A stretch of DNA of 48,258 nucleotides, taken from IMG/VR virus record IMGVR_UViG_3300046817_000985, positions 1 through 48,258 of that record; one strand, written 5' to 3'. This stretch comes from a virus. Below are positions 1-9,359 of this stretch, piece by piece (the first letter of the stretch is position 1; each line of letters opens with the position of its first letter). The notes below the pieces were generated by a model. It saw only the letters and a program-made list of their open reading frames with translations. It did not search any database and was not told where the DNA came from. A program made the position numbers and the translations under genes.

Positions 1-127
1 TGAACGGCACCGGAGTGCCGCTGGTGCCGTTCAACTATTATAATGCCGTGAAGGGCGTCGGAGCCCTCGTGGGAGCTGTTTGATGACCGCCCCAACCCCT
101 TACAACCGGCTCACCAACTTCCAGAGC
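1..127. repeat. 127-bp terminal direct repeat, copy 1 (assembly overlap)
   Basis: These 127 bases are identical to the last 127 bases of the window. They hold the last 27 codons or so of the tailspike gene, whose stop is at 81-83, and the first codons of the tail fibre gene. The repeat lies inside coding sequence, and 127 is a common assembler k-mer length. I therefore read it as the overlap of a circular contig, not as a phage direct terminal repeat. Confidence 0.95.
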
Positions 128-1603
128 TACCAGGCCGTCAATCCGACTTCACCGCTCAACGGGGCGTCTGTCGACGGTGAGTACAATCGCCTGAAGATCA
201 CGACTGACAGTCTCATCGCGTCGCTGGGGCTGATCCAGCGCTCGGACGGCGAGCTCGCCAACGGCAGCGTCGGCTCTGATCAACTCAGCTCCGAGCTGTC
301 GCTGACCTTCCTGCCGCCGGTGCCGTGGACGACTGCGACGGCCTACCCGGTCAACCAGGGCGTATTCGTAACGAACCAGTTCTACGTCTCGAGGGTGGCG
401 CATACGAGCAACGTCTTCGCGACGGACCTGGCGCTTGGCTATTGGTATCTGGCGGCTGATTTCACCCCGCCGGGCATCATCGGCACTCTCACCGTCGCCA
501 ACAATCTAAGCGACGTTGCCTCGGTGCCCATTTCACGGGCGAATTTGGGCATTGACGCCATCACCTTTCACGGTGATTCTAACGCCACGATCGCTGCGAC
601 CGATCGCTTCTTGTCGACCAATGCCGCCTTGACGGCGTCGCGCACCTGGACCTTGCCGCTGGCCAATGCCGTTACTGCCGGGCAGACGATTCTGGTCGGC
701 GACACGTTCGGCGGTGTTACTTCCGTCAACACACTGATCGTGCAGCGGAACGGTGCCGACACGATCAACGGGCAGACGGGTTTTGCTTTTACGCGTGCGT
801 TTCAAGGCGCCGGTTTTATTTCGGATGGCGTGTCAAAATGGTTTACTAATCAGCAGCCTGCAGCGGCAACGGTGCCGAGAGGATTGCTGGCTGGATGCCA
901 GATTTTTCCTGCAGGCGGCGCTCTTACCTACAGTGTCGTTGCGGGCACTGCAGTATCCGATGACAATTCGACTTCGATGGTGCTGCCGGCTACTATGCAG
1001 AAGACGATCTCTAGTGTCTGGACCGTCGGCACTGGCGGGGGTGGTCTTGATACGGGGCTTACAACGTCTAGCACATGGTACCATGTCTTCGTCATCAGGC
1101 GACCGGACACTGGTGGCGTAGATGTGGTGCATTCGCTGTCGGCGACGACTCCAACCCTGCCGGCCAACTACACTCAGAAGCGGCGTGTAGGATCGATATT
1201 GGTCAATGCGGGAGGGACGGTCGCCGGTTATGTGCAGAACGGCGATGAATTTTTGTGGGTGAATGCAACACTAGATTACAATACAGGGTTGGGCGCAGCG
1301 TCACGAACATTAATTCCCCTGTCGGTGCCTACGGGAGTAAAAGTCAATGCTCTTTTTTATGCGGGAGCGTCGAATAGCGGGACTGCTTGCTTCGCGTTCA
1401 TCACGTCTCCCGATCAAAACGATGGGAATGCTAATCAAAATATATCCATATCCGTAAATGTAGTTGGTGCATATTCCTTCAGTCAGTTTTCCATCCGTAC
1501 TGATACGTCGGGACGAATCGGAGCTAGGTCTTCTGTCGCATCGAATACGACGCTCATTGTCGGCACTCAAGGGTGGATTGACACCCGCGGGCGGTTCGCG
1601 TGA
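83..1603 (+). CDS. tail fibre protein
   Basis: 506-residue putative tail fibre. The N-terminal stretch of about 65 residues (YNRLTNFQSYQAVNP, then GASVDGEYNRLK and GELANGSVGSDQL) is the kind of adaptor domain seen at the start of podovirus fibres and spikes, and would attach the fibre to the virion. The middle contains a low-complexity beta-rich section (SDVASVPISRANLGID, LTASRTWTLPLANAVTAGQT) typical of fibre shafts. The C-terminal third, from about base 830, is visibly less GC-rich than the surroundings, as expected for an exchanged receptor-binding domain. A TTG at 80 is also open, but ATG 83 overlaps the tailspike stop as TGATG and is the better start. The stop overlaps the terminase GTG as GTGA. 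Confidence 0.8.
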   Translation: MTAPTPYNRLTNFQSYQAVNPTSPLNGASVDGEYNRLKITTDSLIASLGLIQRSDGELANGSVGSDQLSSELSLTFLPPVPWTTATAYPVNQGVFVTNQFYVSRVAHTSNVFATDLALGYWYLAADFTPPGIIGTLTVANNLSDVASVPISRANLGIDAITFHGDSNATIAATDRFLSTNAALTASRTWTLPLANAVTAGQTILVGDTFGGVTSVNTLIVQRNGADTINGQTGFAFTRAFQGAGFISDGVSKWFTNQQPAAATVPRGLLAGCQIFPAGGALTYSVVAGTAVSDDNSTSMVLPATMQKTISSVWTVGTGGGGLDTGLTTSSTWYHVFVIRRPDTGGVDVVHSLSATTPTLPANYTQKRRVGSILVNAGGTVAGYVQNGDEFLWVNATLDYNTGLGAASRTLIPLSVPTGVKVNALFYAGASNSGTACFAFITSPDQNDGNANQNISISVNVVGAYSFSQFSIRTDTSGRIGARSSVASNTTLIVGTQGWIDTRGRFA

Positions 1604-3228
1604 TCGATCCGCGCATCGAGCAGTTAAAGGCGGCGAAACGCCTGATCGCTATTCGCGAGGCGAAGGACAATTTGCTGCCTTTCATCAAATTGACCATGCC
1701 GGACCCGGATGACCCGGATGACGTGACCCGCAGCCGCTACGAAGAGACGCCTGTCGCCCGTCTCCTTTGCGACGTGATGGGCAAGGTCTTCCGGGGCGAG
1801 GAGAAGCGGGTGGCCGTGTCGATCGGTCCGCAGCTGGGCAAGACCGAGATCATCTGCAGGCGCTTTCTCGCGTGGCTCGCTGGCAAGCGGCCAACTGCCA
1901 ACGCCATCCTGGGCACCTTCAACCAGCCGAAAGCGGATGAAGAAGGCGACCTTGTCCGAGATATCATCCAGTCTGACGCCTACCGGCAGGTTTTCGAGGA
2001 CCACGCGCTCCGAAAAGAGGCGACCAACTCCCTCATCACCAAGGAAGGCGGCCGTTTCTCCTTCGTCGGCCGCGGCGGCTCCGGCACGGGGCGCCCGGCG
2101 GACTTCTTCATCGTCGACGACCCGATCAAGGACGACATCGAGGCCCAATCGGACCTGACCCGTGAGGAAGTCTGGCGCTGGTTCAACCGGGTGGTGTTCA
2201 CCCGCTGCCATTCAGGCTCCGGCGTCTGCATCGTGCATACGCGCTGGCACGGGGACGACCTCATAGGCCGCCTTTGCGACCCGGAGCACCCCGATCGCAA
2301 CAAAAAGTATAAGGGAATTGCCGAGCGCTGGAAATACGTCAACGTGCCGGCGGTTGTTGAGGACCCAGGCCTTGCGAAAGCGCTCGGATTGAGCCTGACG
2401 GTGCAATCCGACCCCCTGGTGGTATCGATGTTTGGCACCAAACCGATGTCGGCGCTGTGGCCGGGTCGGAAAGACCTCGATATCCTCGCCGAAGCCAAGC
2501 AGATGGACTCGAGCGGCTTCACCTCACTCTATATGGGCGCCCCGACCGCCGAGGACGGCGAATATTTCAAGGCGGCGGGCTTCGTCGAGTACGATGCGGC
2601 CGAATTGCCGGACGAGACGGAGATGACGCTCTACGGGGCGTCGGATCACGCCGTTTCTACCAAGAAAAGCGCCGATCCGACCTGTTTGGGCTGTGTCGGC
2701 GTCGACAAGGACGATGATATCTGGGTATTGCCCGATCTCGTCTGGGCGCGCATGGCGACCGACCAGACCGTCGAAGAGCTCTTGACCCAGATGCAGGCCC
2801 ATACACCCGCGCTATGGTGGATGGAGAGTGATCTTATCGCGAAATCCTTCGGTCCGTTCCTCTACAAGCGCATGCGTGAGGAGGACGTGTTCACCGTCAT
2901 CGACGACGTGACCGTGGCGGCCGACAAGAGCACCAGGGCTCAGTCGATCCGTGGTTACATCGCCCATCGGCGCGTCCACTTCCCGCGCTACGCCTGGTGG
3001 TGGCCGGATGCGAAGAAGGAGCTGCTGCAGTTCCCGAACGGCGCTCACGACGATTTCGTCGACTTCCTGGCGCATGTGGGATTAGGCCTGCAGAAGATAT
3101 ACAAGCCGTCGGTCAAGAAGGACTTTACCGACAACGTTGTGAAGGTGGGGTCAATTCAGTGGATCTTGGCCAAGACCAAGAAGCGCGCCGAGAAGGATCA
3201 GCGTCTGAAGGCGTTGGCAGGGTGGTGA
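1600..3228 (+). CDS. terL: terminase large subunit
   Basis: 542 residues, the usual TerL length. It packages DNA into proheads using an N-terminal ATPase and a C-terminal nuclease. Visible are a Walker A variant GPQLGKT at 76-82, a Walker B FFIVDD at 169-174, HTRWHGDD around 213-220 after the ATPase core, and an RNase H-like nuclease start GASDHA around 346-351. Later come WWMES and an HDDFVDFLAH acidic motif near 480-490. The GTG start overlaps the tail fibre stop (GTGA), so translation is probably coupled. It sits between the tail fibre and portal, an unusual but workable position in a circular map. Cutting mode (cos or pac) cannot be told from the sequence. Confidence 0.93.
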   Translation: MIDPRIEQLKAAKRLIAIREAKDNLLPFIKLTMPDPDDPDDVTRSRYEETPVARLLCDVMGKVFRGEEKRVAVSIGPQLGKTEIICRRFLAWLAGKRPTANAILGTFNQPKADEEGDLVRDIIQSDAYRQVFEDHALRKEATNSLITKEGGRFSFVGRGGSGTGRPADFFIVDDPIKDDIEAQSDLTREEVWRWFNRVVFTRCHSGSGVCIVHTRWHGDDLIGRLCDPEHPDRNKKYKGIAERWKYVNVPAVVEDPGLAKALGLSLTVQSDPLVVSMFGTKPMSALWPGRKDLDILAEAKQMDSSGFTSLYMGAPTAEDGEYFKAAGFVEYDAAELPDETEMTLYGASDHAVSTKKSADPTCLGCVGVDKDDDIWVLPDLVWARMATDQTVEELLTQMQAHTPALWWMESDLIAKSFGPFLYKRMREEDVFTVIDDVTVAADKSTRAQSIRGYIAHRRVHFPRYAWWWPDAKKELLQFPNGAHDDFVDFLAHVGLGLQKIYKPSVKKDFTDNVVKVGSIQWILAKTKKRAEKDQRLKALAGW

Positions 3229-3229
3229 C

Positions 3230-3478
3230 ATGTGTACGGTTCAGCAGATAGCGTTACTGATGGCGCAAGGCGCTACGCCGGGAAGGCTTCCGACGCCGGA
3301 TGCTTACCCGCCGCAAGGATTGACGCCTGACGATCAAAATCCGACCGGTGGTACGCCGCCTTACACTTCAACGCCGGGAGAGACGAATTTCGGAACGATA
3401 ACCCCAATCCGAACCGTCCCAGGATCTGTTGGAGCTACTCCAAGAAATTTGGCAAGCGCATTTGCACCGCGTAAATGA
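3230..3478 (+). CDS. small proline/threonine-rich protein between terminase and portal
   Basis: 82 residues, starting MCTVQQIALLMAQG and then rich in Pro, Thr and Gly with a basic end (APRK). It starts one base after the terminase stop and overlaps the portal start (ATGATG), so it is a real member of the packaging operon. It begins with Met-Cys like the two ejection-type proteins at 13688 and 14534. I do not recognise the family; a small virion-associated or head-completion role is possible only by position. Confidence 0.6.
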   Translation: MCTVQQIALLMAQGATPGRLPTPDAYPPQGLTPDDQNPTGGTPPYTSTPGETNFGTITPIRTVPGSVGATPRNLASAFAPRK

Positions 3479-5706
3479 TGGACACCGAGATCCTCAACGA
3501 AGGCGACCCGAGCATCCCGGCAGCACCGGTAAGCTCGAGCGACACGACGCCGCCGGACGTGCCGCCTTCGCGTGCCGCGCTTGTCAAGCAGTGGCAGGAC
3601 CGCATTCGCCGCGCCCAGAAATACTGGCGTCCGCGCTTCAAAAAGATGCGTAAGGCGCAGTACCTCTCGACCATGGGCGCGACCGAGGAGTGGGTGAAGG
3701 CCAACCGCTATGTCGTCCCGGTGGTGGTCCGCTACATCAACCAGATCGTCGCGCAGCTCTACGCCAAGAACCCCAAGGCCACGGCGACGCGCAAGCGGCG
3801 CATGATGTACAAGATCTGGGACGGGCAGCCTGAGTCCTTCATGGCGGCCATCCACTCGGTGCAGAACCCGCCGACTGATCCCACGACCGGGCAACCCATC
3901 GTCGATCCGATGACCGGCCAGCCGGCGATCGACCCGAACGCGCTGGCGATCGTGCAGGAAATCCAGCAGGTCCAGCAATACAACCGCATGGTCGACGGCG
4001 CCGGCAAGACGCTCGAGATTCTCTGGGACTATTTCCTCAAAGCCCAAGAGGTGAAGTTCAAGACCCAGTTCAAGTCTGCGCTGCGGCGCAGCAAAGTTAC
4101 CGGCGTCGGCTACGTTAAACTGTGCTTTCAGAGGGTGCTGGAGCAGCGGCCGGAGATCGCCGCCCAGATCGACGATGTCACATCTCAGATATCGGCGCTG
4201 CAGCAGATGATGGACGAGGTGACGGAAGGCGATATTCAGCCGGACGACGCCAAGATGGAGGAGCTCCGTCTTCTTCAAAAGCAATTGCAGGATCAGGCCT
4301 ACATTGTCGTCCGCGAAGGTCCGGTGTTCGACTTCCCGGCCGCTCACGAGATCCTCATCGATCCCAAGTGCCGCAACCTCAAGACCTTTGCCGGCGCCCG
4401 CTGGGTGGCGCACTCTTTCGACTTGATGCCGGATGAGATCGAGGAAATCTACAAGGTCGACGTCGGTTCATCCTTCACGGCTTACACCGGGCCGAAGAAC
4501 GACCAGGAGGGCGCCAGTCGTAGCGATATCATCGACGATTCGGATCGGCGCAACTCGACCGGCGGCAAGGACCAGGCCCGTGTCCATGAGATCCATGACC
4601 GCAAGCTCGGTCAGTGCATGGTGATCTGCGAGGGTTACCCGGACTTCCTTCGCGAGCCTGGCACCCCCGACGTCGTTCTCTCCCGCTTCTGGCCAATCTT
4701 CAGCCTCGTGTTCAACGAGCCCGAATCGGATGTCCAGATCCATCCTGAATCCGACGTGATGCTGCTGCGCGACACGCAGATGGCCTACAACGCGTCCCGG
4801 CAAGGGCTCAAGGAGCATCGCCAGGCGAACAAGCCGCGTTATTTCGCGCCGGCGGGAGCCGTGCAAGAAGAGGACAAGGTCAAGCTCGCGTCCTTCGCGA
4901 CCGGCGCGCTGCTCGAGCTCCGCGGCCTGAAGCCTGGCCAGGACGTCAATAACCTCATCGCCCTGGGTAAGACCTTCCCCATCGATCCGCAGCAATACGA
5001 AGTGGAGGGCGCATTCAATGACATCCTGCGCACCGTCGGCTCTCAAGAAGCTAATATTGGCGGCTCTAGCTCGGATACGACGGCTACTCAATCGAGCATC
5101 GCGGAAGAAAGCCGAACCGCCGCCATCGCGGATAGTGTGGACGATCTCGATGACGTCCTCTCGGACCTCGCGCACGCGACCGGGGAGCTCATGCTCCTGA
5201 ACATGTCGAAGGACATGGTGCTCGAGATCGTCGGGCCCGGCGCCGTATGGCCGGACATGCCGTCATCCCGAGAGGACATCTCCAAGGATCTCTACCTCGA
5301 CGTCATGGCCGGTTCATCCGGGCGCCGCAACGCTTCCGCGGATCTTGCCAAATGGGAACGGGCGATGCCAATCGTGCTGCAAACTCCCGGCGGCAACCCG
5401 AAAGCCATCTGGACCAAGATCGCGCCGCTGCTCGACATGGACGTCGACGACGTCTTCCTCGCCGGCGCCCCCTCCATCGCCGCGCTCAACGCAGCCGCCG
5501 GCCAGGCGTCGCAGCCCGGCGCTGATCCCTCGCAGAACCCGAACGCGCAAGGCCCGCAAGGTCCGCAGAATGCGGCGCGCCCGCAAGGCCCGGTGACTAC
5601 GAGGCCGCAGCCGCAATTCCCCGGCCAGCGCCCGCCGCTGACCGGACCAGGTCATAACGTGCCGACTCCGACTGCCGGGCCCGTGCCTGGAAGTGCGGCT
5701 GCTTGA
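3475..5706 (+). CDS. portal protein
   Basis: 743 residues, the long portal type of podoviruses (P22-like size). It forms the dodecameric ring at the head vertex through which DNA enters and leaves. The basic N-terminal region after a Pro/Ser leader (VKQWQDRIRRAQKYWRPRFK) and PVVVRYINQIVAQLY are typical of portal openings. An acidic coiled section with many Gln lies near 215-270, followed by the wing/stem core and the clip-like TATQSSIAEESRTAA region near 535-550. The last 80 residues are Pro/Gln/Gly-rich and probably disordered. ATG 3475 and ATG 3478 are adjacent; the first overlaps the previous stop. Position between terminase and scaffold supports the call. Confidence 0.88.
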   Translation: MMDTEILNEGDPSIPAAPVSSSDTTPPDVPPSRAALVKQWQDRIRRAQKYWRPRFKKMRKAQYLSTMGATEEWVKANRYVVPVVVRYINQIVAQLYAKNPKATATRKRRMMYKIWDGQPESFMAAIHSVQNPPTDPTTGQPIVDPMTGQPAIDPNALAIVQEIQQVQQYNRMVDGAGKTLEILWDYFLKAQEVKFKTQFKSALRRSKVTGVGYVKLCFQRVLEQRPEIAAQIDDVTSQISALQQMMDEVTEGDIQPDDAKMEELRLLQKQLQDQAYIVVREGPVFDFPAAHEILIDPKCRNLKTFAGARWVAHSFDLMPDEIEEIYKVDVGSSFTAYTGPKNDQEGASRSDIIDDSDRRNSTGGKDQARVHEIHDRKLGQCMVICEGYPDFLREPGTPDVVLSRFWPIFSLVFNEPESDVQIHPESDVMLLRDTQMAYNASRQGLKEHRQANKPRYFAPAGAVQEEDKVKLASFATGALLELRGLKPGQDVNNLIALGKTFPIDPQQYEVEGAFNDILRTVGSQEANIGGSSSDTTATQSSIAEESRTAAIADSVDDLDDVLSDLAHATGELMLLNMSKDMVLEIVGPGAVWPDMPSSREDISKDLYLDVMAGSSGRRNASADLAKWERAMPIVLQTPGGNPKAIWTKIAPLLDMDVDDVFLAGAPSIAALNAAAGQASQPGADPSQNPNAQGPQGPQNAARPQGPVTTRPQPQFPGQRPPLTGPGHNVPTPTAGPVPGSAAA

Positions 5707-5752
5707 CTTGAAACTTGAAAAAGCCGACATTCCTTTAATTCAAGAGGCGTAA

Positions 5753-6748
5753 ATGCCAGAGGGTATCGACCTCACCCCACAAGAACCGGCCGATGTCACG
5801 CCGACGGAGCCGGCTACCGACGTTACTGTGGACTCGTCACCCGAACAGGGCGGGCCTTCTGTCCTCGATAGCGTAAAATCCGCGCTTGAAGCTCAGAAGA
5901 CCGGAAGCGGAGCCTCGCCCGATCCGCAGCGCCAGGATCCGGCCGCCCAGGTCGACCCGGCCAAGGCAGTGGACGCCGTAGGCAATGCCGACTTATCACC
6001 GGACGAGCTCAAGCGTCTCAATCGAAAGACCCAGGAGCGCATCCGCTTTCTGATCGGCGAAAGCAAGACGGCCAACGAGCGAGCCACTACCTTCGCTCAG
6101 CAAGCCAAGGCTTTCGGCGAGGTCCAGAACTTCTTCCGCGAGGGCGGTTACACGCCCGAGCAAGTCGTTCAGGCCATCGAGTTCGTGAAGAACCTGAAAG
6201 TCAATCCTGACGCCGCGTGGGATTACGTGGTGGCCCGTGCGAAAGAGCTGGCCGAGTTCAAGGGCCTGCTGCTTTCGCCGCAGCTCGAGGACCGTGTCCA
6301 GAGAGGCTTTCTGACACGAGAGGATGCGCAACAGCTAGCAGCCGCCCAGGCCTCCGCGAGGAGAGCAACTGAGACGACTGCCGAGCAGCGTCAGCGAGCC
6401 GAGCAGCTCCGGCAGGAGCACATGCAAGGCCAGCTTGTCACGATGGGGACTCAGACTGCCACGGCATGGGAAAGTGAAAGGGCGCGTACGGACCCGGATT
6501 GGGCTTTGAAGCAGCCTCATGTCTTTATGCGCGTCGAAAATGCTCTGCTGAAAAACGGAACGCCGAGGTCGCCGCAAGACGTGCGGCAGATGCTCGACAC
6601 CATCTACAAGCAGGTTTCCGACGAGCTTTCAAAGCTGCGGCCGGCACCACGAGCGATGACCGGTCTGCGTGGGGTTGCTTCGCAACGAGATGGCGTAGCT
6701 GAGCCAAAGACGGCTCTAGAAGCCGCAAGGCTTGCGCTGGCTCGATAG
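5753..6748 (+). CDS. scaffolding / capsid assembly protein
   Basis: 331 residues, acidic and disordered at the N terminus (many Glu, Asp, Pro), with a long helical charged middle (RAKELAEFKGLL, QASARRATETTAEQRQRAEQL) and a basic C-terminal segment (SELSKLRPAPRAMTGLRG region). This composition and its place directly between portal and major capsid gene match internal scaffolds, whose basic end binds capsid protein. AGAGG precedes the ATG. The 46-base gap in front carries two direct ACTTGAA copies and a TTCAAG copy. No sequence family was recognised beyond the general scaffold pattern. Confidence 0.72.
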   Translation: MPEGIDLTPQEPADVTPTEPATDVTVDSSPEQGGPSVLDSVKSALEAQKTGSGASPDPQRQDPAAQVDPAKAVDAVGNADLSPDELKRLNRKTQERIRFLIGESKTANERATTFAQQAKAFGEVQNFFREGGYTPEQVVQAIEFVKNLKVNPDAAWDYVVARAKELAEFKGLLLSPQLEDRVQRGFLTREDAQQLAAAQASARRATETTAEQRQRAEQLRQEHMQGQLVTMGTQTATAWESERARTDPDWALKQPHVFMRVENALLKNGTPRSPQDVRQMLDTIYKQVSDELSKLRPAPRAMTGLRGVASQRDGVAEPKTALEAARLALAR

Positions 6749-6766
6749 ACGATAAGGATCACATCT

Positions 6767-7801
6767 GTGCCTTTCACCCTTGCACAAATCGAGGGCGTGG
6801 CGAATTCGACATTGGACTTCTATATGCGCAAGGGCGGCTGGCGTGACCAGCACATCCAGGCGCGTCCGCTGTTGAGCAAGATGCGCGCCAAGCAAAAGAC
6901 CATCCCAGGCGGCAAAGGCCTGGTGAGCTTGCCCGTCAATATGCAGGTCGAGTCAACCCTGCAGGGCTTCCAGTACGACGACACCGTCACTTACGGCTCT
7001 CCCAACAACATCAAGCGCGTGACCGCCCCGTGGCGCCTGTTCCACGTCGGCATCAACATCACGATGCACGAGCTTCTCCATGATGGCATCTCCGTCGTCG
7101 ACGATGTCGGAGACAAGACTGTCGAGCACACCGACCGTGAATTGACCATGCTCGTCAATATTCTCGAGTATAAAATCAAGGATATGCAGGAAGGCTTCGA
7201 AAGAGGCTTGAACGCTCTCTTCTGGCAGGACGGCACTCAATCCGCCCTCGCCTTCCCTGGCGTTCAAGGTTGGGTAAGCCCCACCCCGACCGTCGGCGTT
7301 GTTGGCGGCATCGACGCCGCTTTGAATACGAAATGGCAGAATCGTGCGTCGACGGCGATCGCGCTCGGTGCTTCCGCGGCGACGCAAGCCGTTCTCCGCA
7401 CACTCGACTTCGAGATCCCGCAGTTGCGCCGCTTCGGTGGCAACCCGAATATTGGTGTTGCCGGCTCGTCCATGATCGATCGCCTGAAGGCCGAATATCG
7501 CGCCAACGGCACTTTCACGATGACCGGTTACGCCCAGAAGAAGGATCTCTCCGTCGGGGACATTCAGATCGGTAATATCGACATCTTCTACGATCCGACG
7601 CTCGATGATCTCAATCAGGCGAAATATCTCTACATCCTCGACATCGCCCGATTGACGCCGTTCGTTATCGAGGGCGAGGATGAGAAAGAGCACACGCCGC
7701 CGCGGCCAGAAGACAAGTATGTCTTCTACAAAGCGAAGACGTGGGTCGGTGGCATGATCGCAGATCAGCGTAATTGCCACGGCGTCTATGCTTTCCCGTA
7801 A
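6767..7801 (+). CDS. major capsid protein
   Basis: 344 residues. Position directly after the scaffold and before a strongly translated head gene makes this the major capsid protein. It has an N-arm-like start (FTLAQIEGVANSTLDFYMRKGGWRD), a mid-region resembling an E-loop, and well-spread beta segments consistent with an HK97 fold. The start is GTG at 6767, preceded by ATAAGGAT; a GTG on an abundant virion protein is a little unusual. The C terminus (YKAKTWVGGMIADQRNCHGVYAF) is Trp/Gly/Tyr-rich, as in capsid proteins that close with a beta strand. The call rests on synteny and general character. Confidence 0.8.
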   Translation: MPFTLAQIEGVANSTLDFYMRKGGWRDQHIQARPLLSKMRAKQKTIPGGKGLVSLPVNMQVESTLQGFQYDDTVTYGSPNNIKRVTAPWRLFHVGINITMHELLHDGISVVDDVGDKTVEHTDRELTMLVNILEYKIKDMQEGFERGLNALFWQDGTQSALAFPGVQGWVSPTPTVGVVGGIDAALNTKWQNRASTAIALGASAATQAVLRTLDFEIPQLRRFGGNPNIGVAGSSMIDRLKAEYRANGTFTMTGYAQKKDLSVGDIQIGNIDIFYDPTLDDLNQAKYLYILDIARLTPFVIEGEDEKEHTPPRPEDKYVFYKAKTWVGGMIADQRNCHGVYAFP

Positions 7802-7825
7802 CTCATAGCAGAAAGGAGGACTAAA

Positions 7826-8725
7826 ATGGCTTGGGATGTACTCTCAACAACCGTCTCCGCTGCTGTGCCAAACGGCGGAACGCTCACCTTCGCCTATCCC
7901 GCGGGCAAGAACGCGGGCAATTACCGTGGCACCTATGGCCAAGAAATGTACGTGGAGGGCTTGCAGGTTCGAGCCTTCTGCCCGACCGACTTCTCGATCT
8001 CTTACGGCGCTTCCGTTGCCACCGTGACCTGGAATGGGGCAACCTCCATTCCGGCGAACACAACCTGCAAGCTGCAAGCCACCTATATCGGCTTCCTCGA
8101 CGAGGAAGCGAACCGGCCCACGGCTTCCACCTTGCGGACGCAGGACTTCCTCACGGTGTTCGTTGATTTTGGCGCCTTGCCCACTGCGGTCACCAACCAG
8201 TTCGCTGCCGCGCAAGCGGTTGCGGGCGCCGCCAACCTGACGCTTGCCGCTGCGGCGAATCTCATCAATGCCCAGCCGGTCAATTGCCAGATCGTCTCGG
8301 CTTCCGCCGGCGACACCACGCAGACGGCGACCGTCTTCGGCCTCGACGAATACGGTCAGGTGATGACCGAGCGCCTGACCCTCAACGGCACGTCGCCGGT
8401 GCTGGGCAAGAAAGCCTTCAAGTCTATCACCCGCATCGCCATGTCGGCGGCGACCGCGGGCAACGTCTCAGCTGGTTTTGGCAAGGTCTACGGGCTTCCC
8501 GTCTATCTGCCCATGCCGGCGCTTGCCATCCGCGAATTGCAGGATGGTGCGATCCCGACGGCGGGTGTCTTCGTCGCTGGTGACAATTCACTGCCGACGA
8601 ACACCACCGGCGATGTTCGCGGCACCTGGACGCCTAATGCCACGCCCAACGGAACCATTAACTTTTCCGTTGTGCTAGCTATCCCATCGGCCCGTTATCC
8701 AGGGCTGGCTCAGAGCACGACGTAA
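7826..8725 (+). CDS. head decoration or structural protein
   Basis: 299 residues preceded by the strongest ribosome site in the window (AAAGGAGGACTAAAATG), suggesting an abundant virion protein. It is beta-rich and low in charge (Thr, Ala, Val, Asn, Gly), with two apparent halves: a start with TLTFAYPAGKNAGNYRGTYG and a second part with VNCQIVSASAGDTTQTAT followed by DEYGQVMTERLTLNG. The second half resembles domains that recur in phage head-decoration and capsid-associated proteins. Following the capsid gene, it is most likely a decoration protein. The exact family was not recognised. Confidence 0.65.
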   Translation: MAWDVLSTTVSAAVPNGGTLTFAYPAGKNAGNYRGTYGQEMYVEGLQVRAFCPTDFSISYGASVATVTWNGATSIPANTTCKLQATYIGFLDEEANRPTASTLRTQDFLTVFVDFGALPTAVTNQFAAAQAVAGAANLTLAAAANLINAQPVNCQIVSASAGDTTQTATVFGLDEYGQVMTERLTLNGTSPVLGKKAFKSITRIAMSAATAGNVSAGFGKVYGLPVYLPMPALAIRELQDGAIPTAGVFVAGDNSLPTNTTGDVRGTWTPNATPNGTINFSVVLAIPSARYPGLAQSTT

Positions 8726-8955
8726 TGGAGGAAATCGCCACGGCGCTTGTCTACAACGACAACATGTATGTGTTCATGCGCCGTGGCGATATCTACCGAA
8801 TGATCACCGACGATCCGTCCGGCATGTACAAGGCGGAACGCCTGTTCTCTTTCTACGAGGTCGTTGGCTCCATCCAGCGGCCTTCGTCCGATGTCGACAC
8901 GACCCTGCCGGAACCCATCGTCAAGGCGCCTGTGGCCCCGGAGATCACACCATGA
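8725..8955 (+). CDS. small head-region protein
   Basis: 76 residues. ATG overlaps the previous stop (TAATG), and its own stop overlaps the next ATG (ATGA). The first 50 residues are compact (YNDNMYVFMRRGDIYRMI, LFSFYEVVGSI), followed by an acidic Pro tail. Function is unknown; its operon position suggests a minor head or completion role. Confidence 0.6.
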   Translation: MEEIATALVYNDNMYVFMRRGDIYRMITDDPSGMYKAERLFSFYEVVGSIQRPSSDVDTTLPEPIVKAPVAPEITP

Positions 8956-9359
8956 AATTGTACAACGCCTTCGTTCACCTCGTGGGCACCGGCATCAACC
9001 ACGAGATCGTCAAGAAGGGCATCACGGCCAGTGAGATTAAGATCCTGAAGACCATTCATGGCGAGGATGCCGTGACCGACATCACGCCCGCCAAGAACGA
9101 GGTCACCGATTTCGTCAACATCGACGAGTTTGCGCTCCCCGAGCAGAAGGGCAAGCCATTTCAGCTCGCCGTCGCCGAGGTCGAGCGCACCGAGGCCGAG
9201 GAGCGGGAGCGCTTAGGCAACATCTACGGATCACGGGTCATCACCCAGGTCTTCGGCGCACCGGTCGCCAAGATCATGGACGACATCGTGCTGCCGGCCG
9301 CGCCGCAAGGACCGGCGCCCATCAAGCGCACCGCGCATGGCCGCGAGGTCGTGTCGTGA
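8952..9359 (+). CDS. conserved head-region protein, unknown function
   Basis: 135 residues. It contains HEIVKKGITASEIKILKTIHGEDAV near the N terminus, a helical segment, then IDEFALPEQKGKPF and an acidic coiled stretch EVERTEAEERERLGNIYG. It ends with a flexible basic tail. It is coupled to both neighbours (ATGA upstream, GTGA downstream). The pattern is that of small head genes downstream of capsid genes in podoviruses; no enzymatic motif is visible. Confidence 0.6.
   Translation: MKLYNAFVHLVGTGINHEIVKKGITASEIKILKTIHGEDAVTDITPAKNEVTDFVNIDEFALPEQKGKPFQLAVAEVERTEAEERERLGNIYGSRVITQVFGAPVAKIMDDIVLPAAPQGPAPIKRTAHGREVVS

Noticed and set aside
1-127. Phage direct terminal repeats
   Set aside because: The repeat sits across two coupled coding genes and has the exact length of a common assembly k-mer.
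3361-4413. 350-residue minus-strand frame opposite the portal gene
   Set aside because: His/Arg/Leu-rich antisense shadow; the portal reading frame is clearly real.
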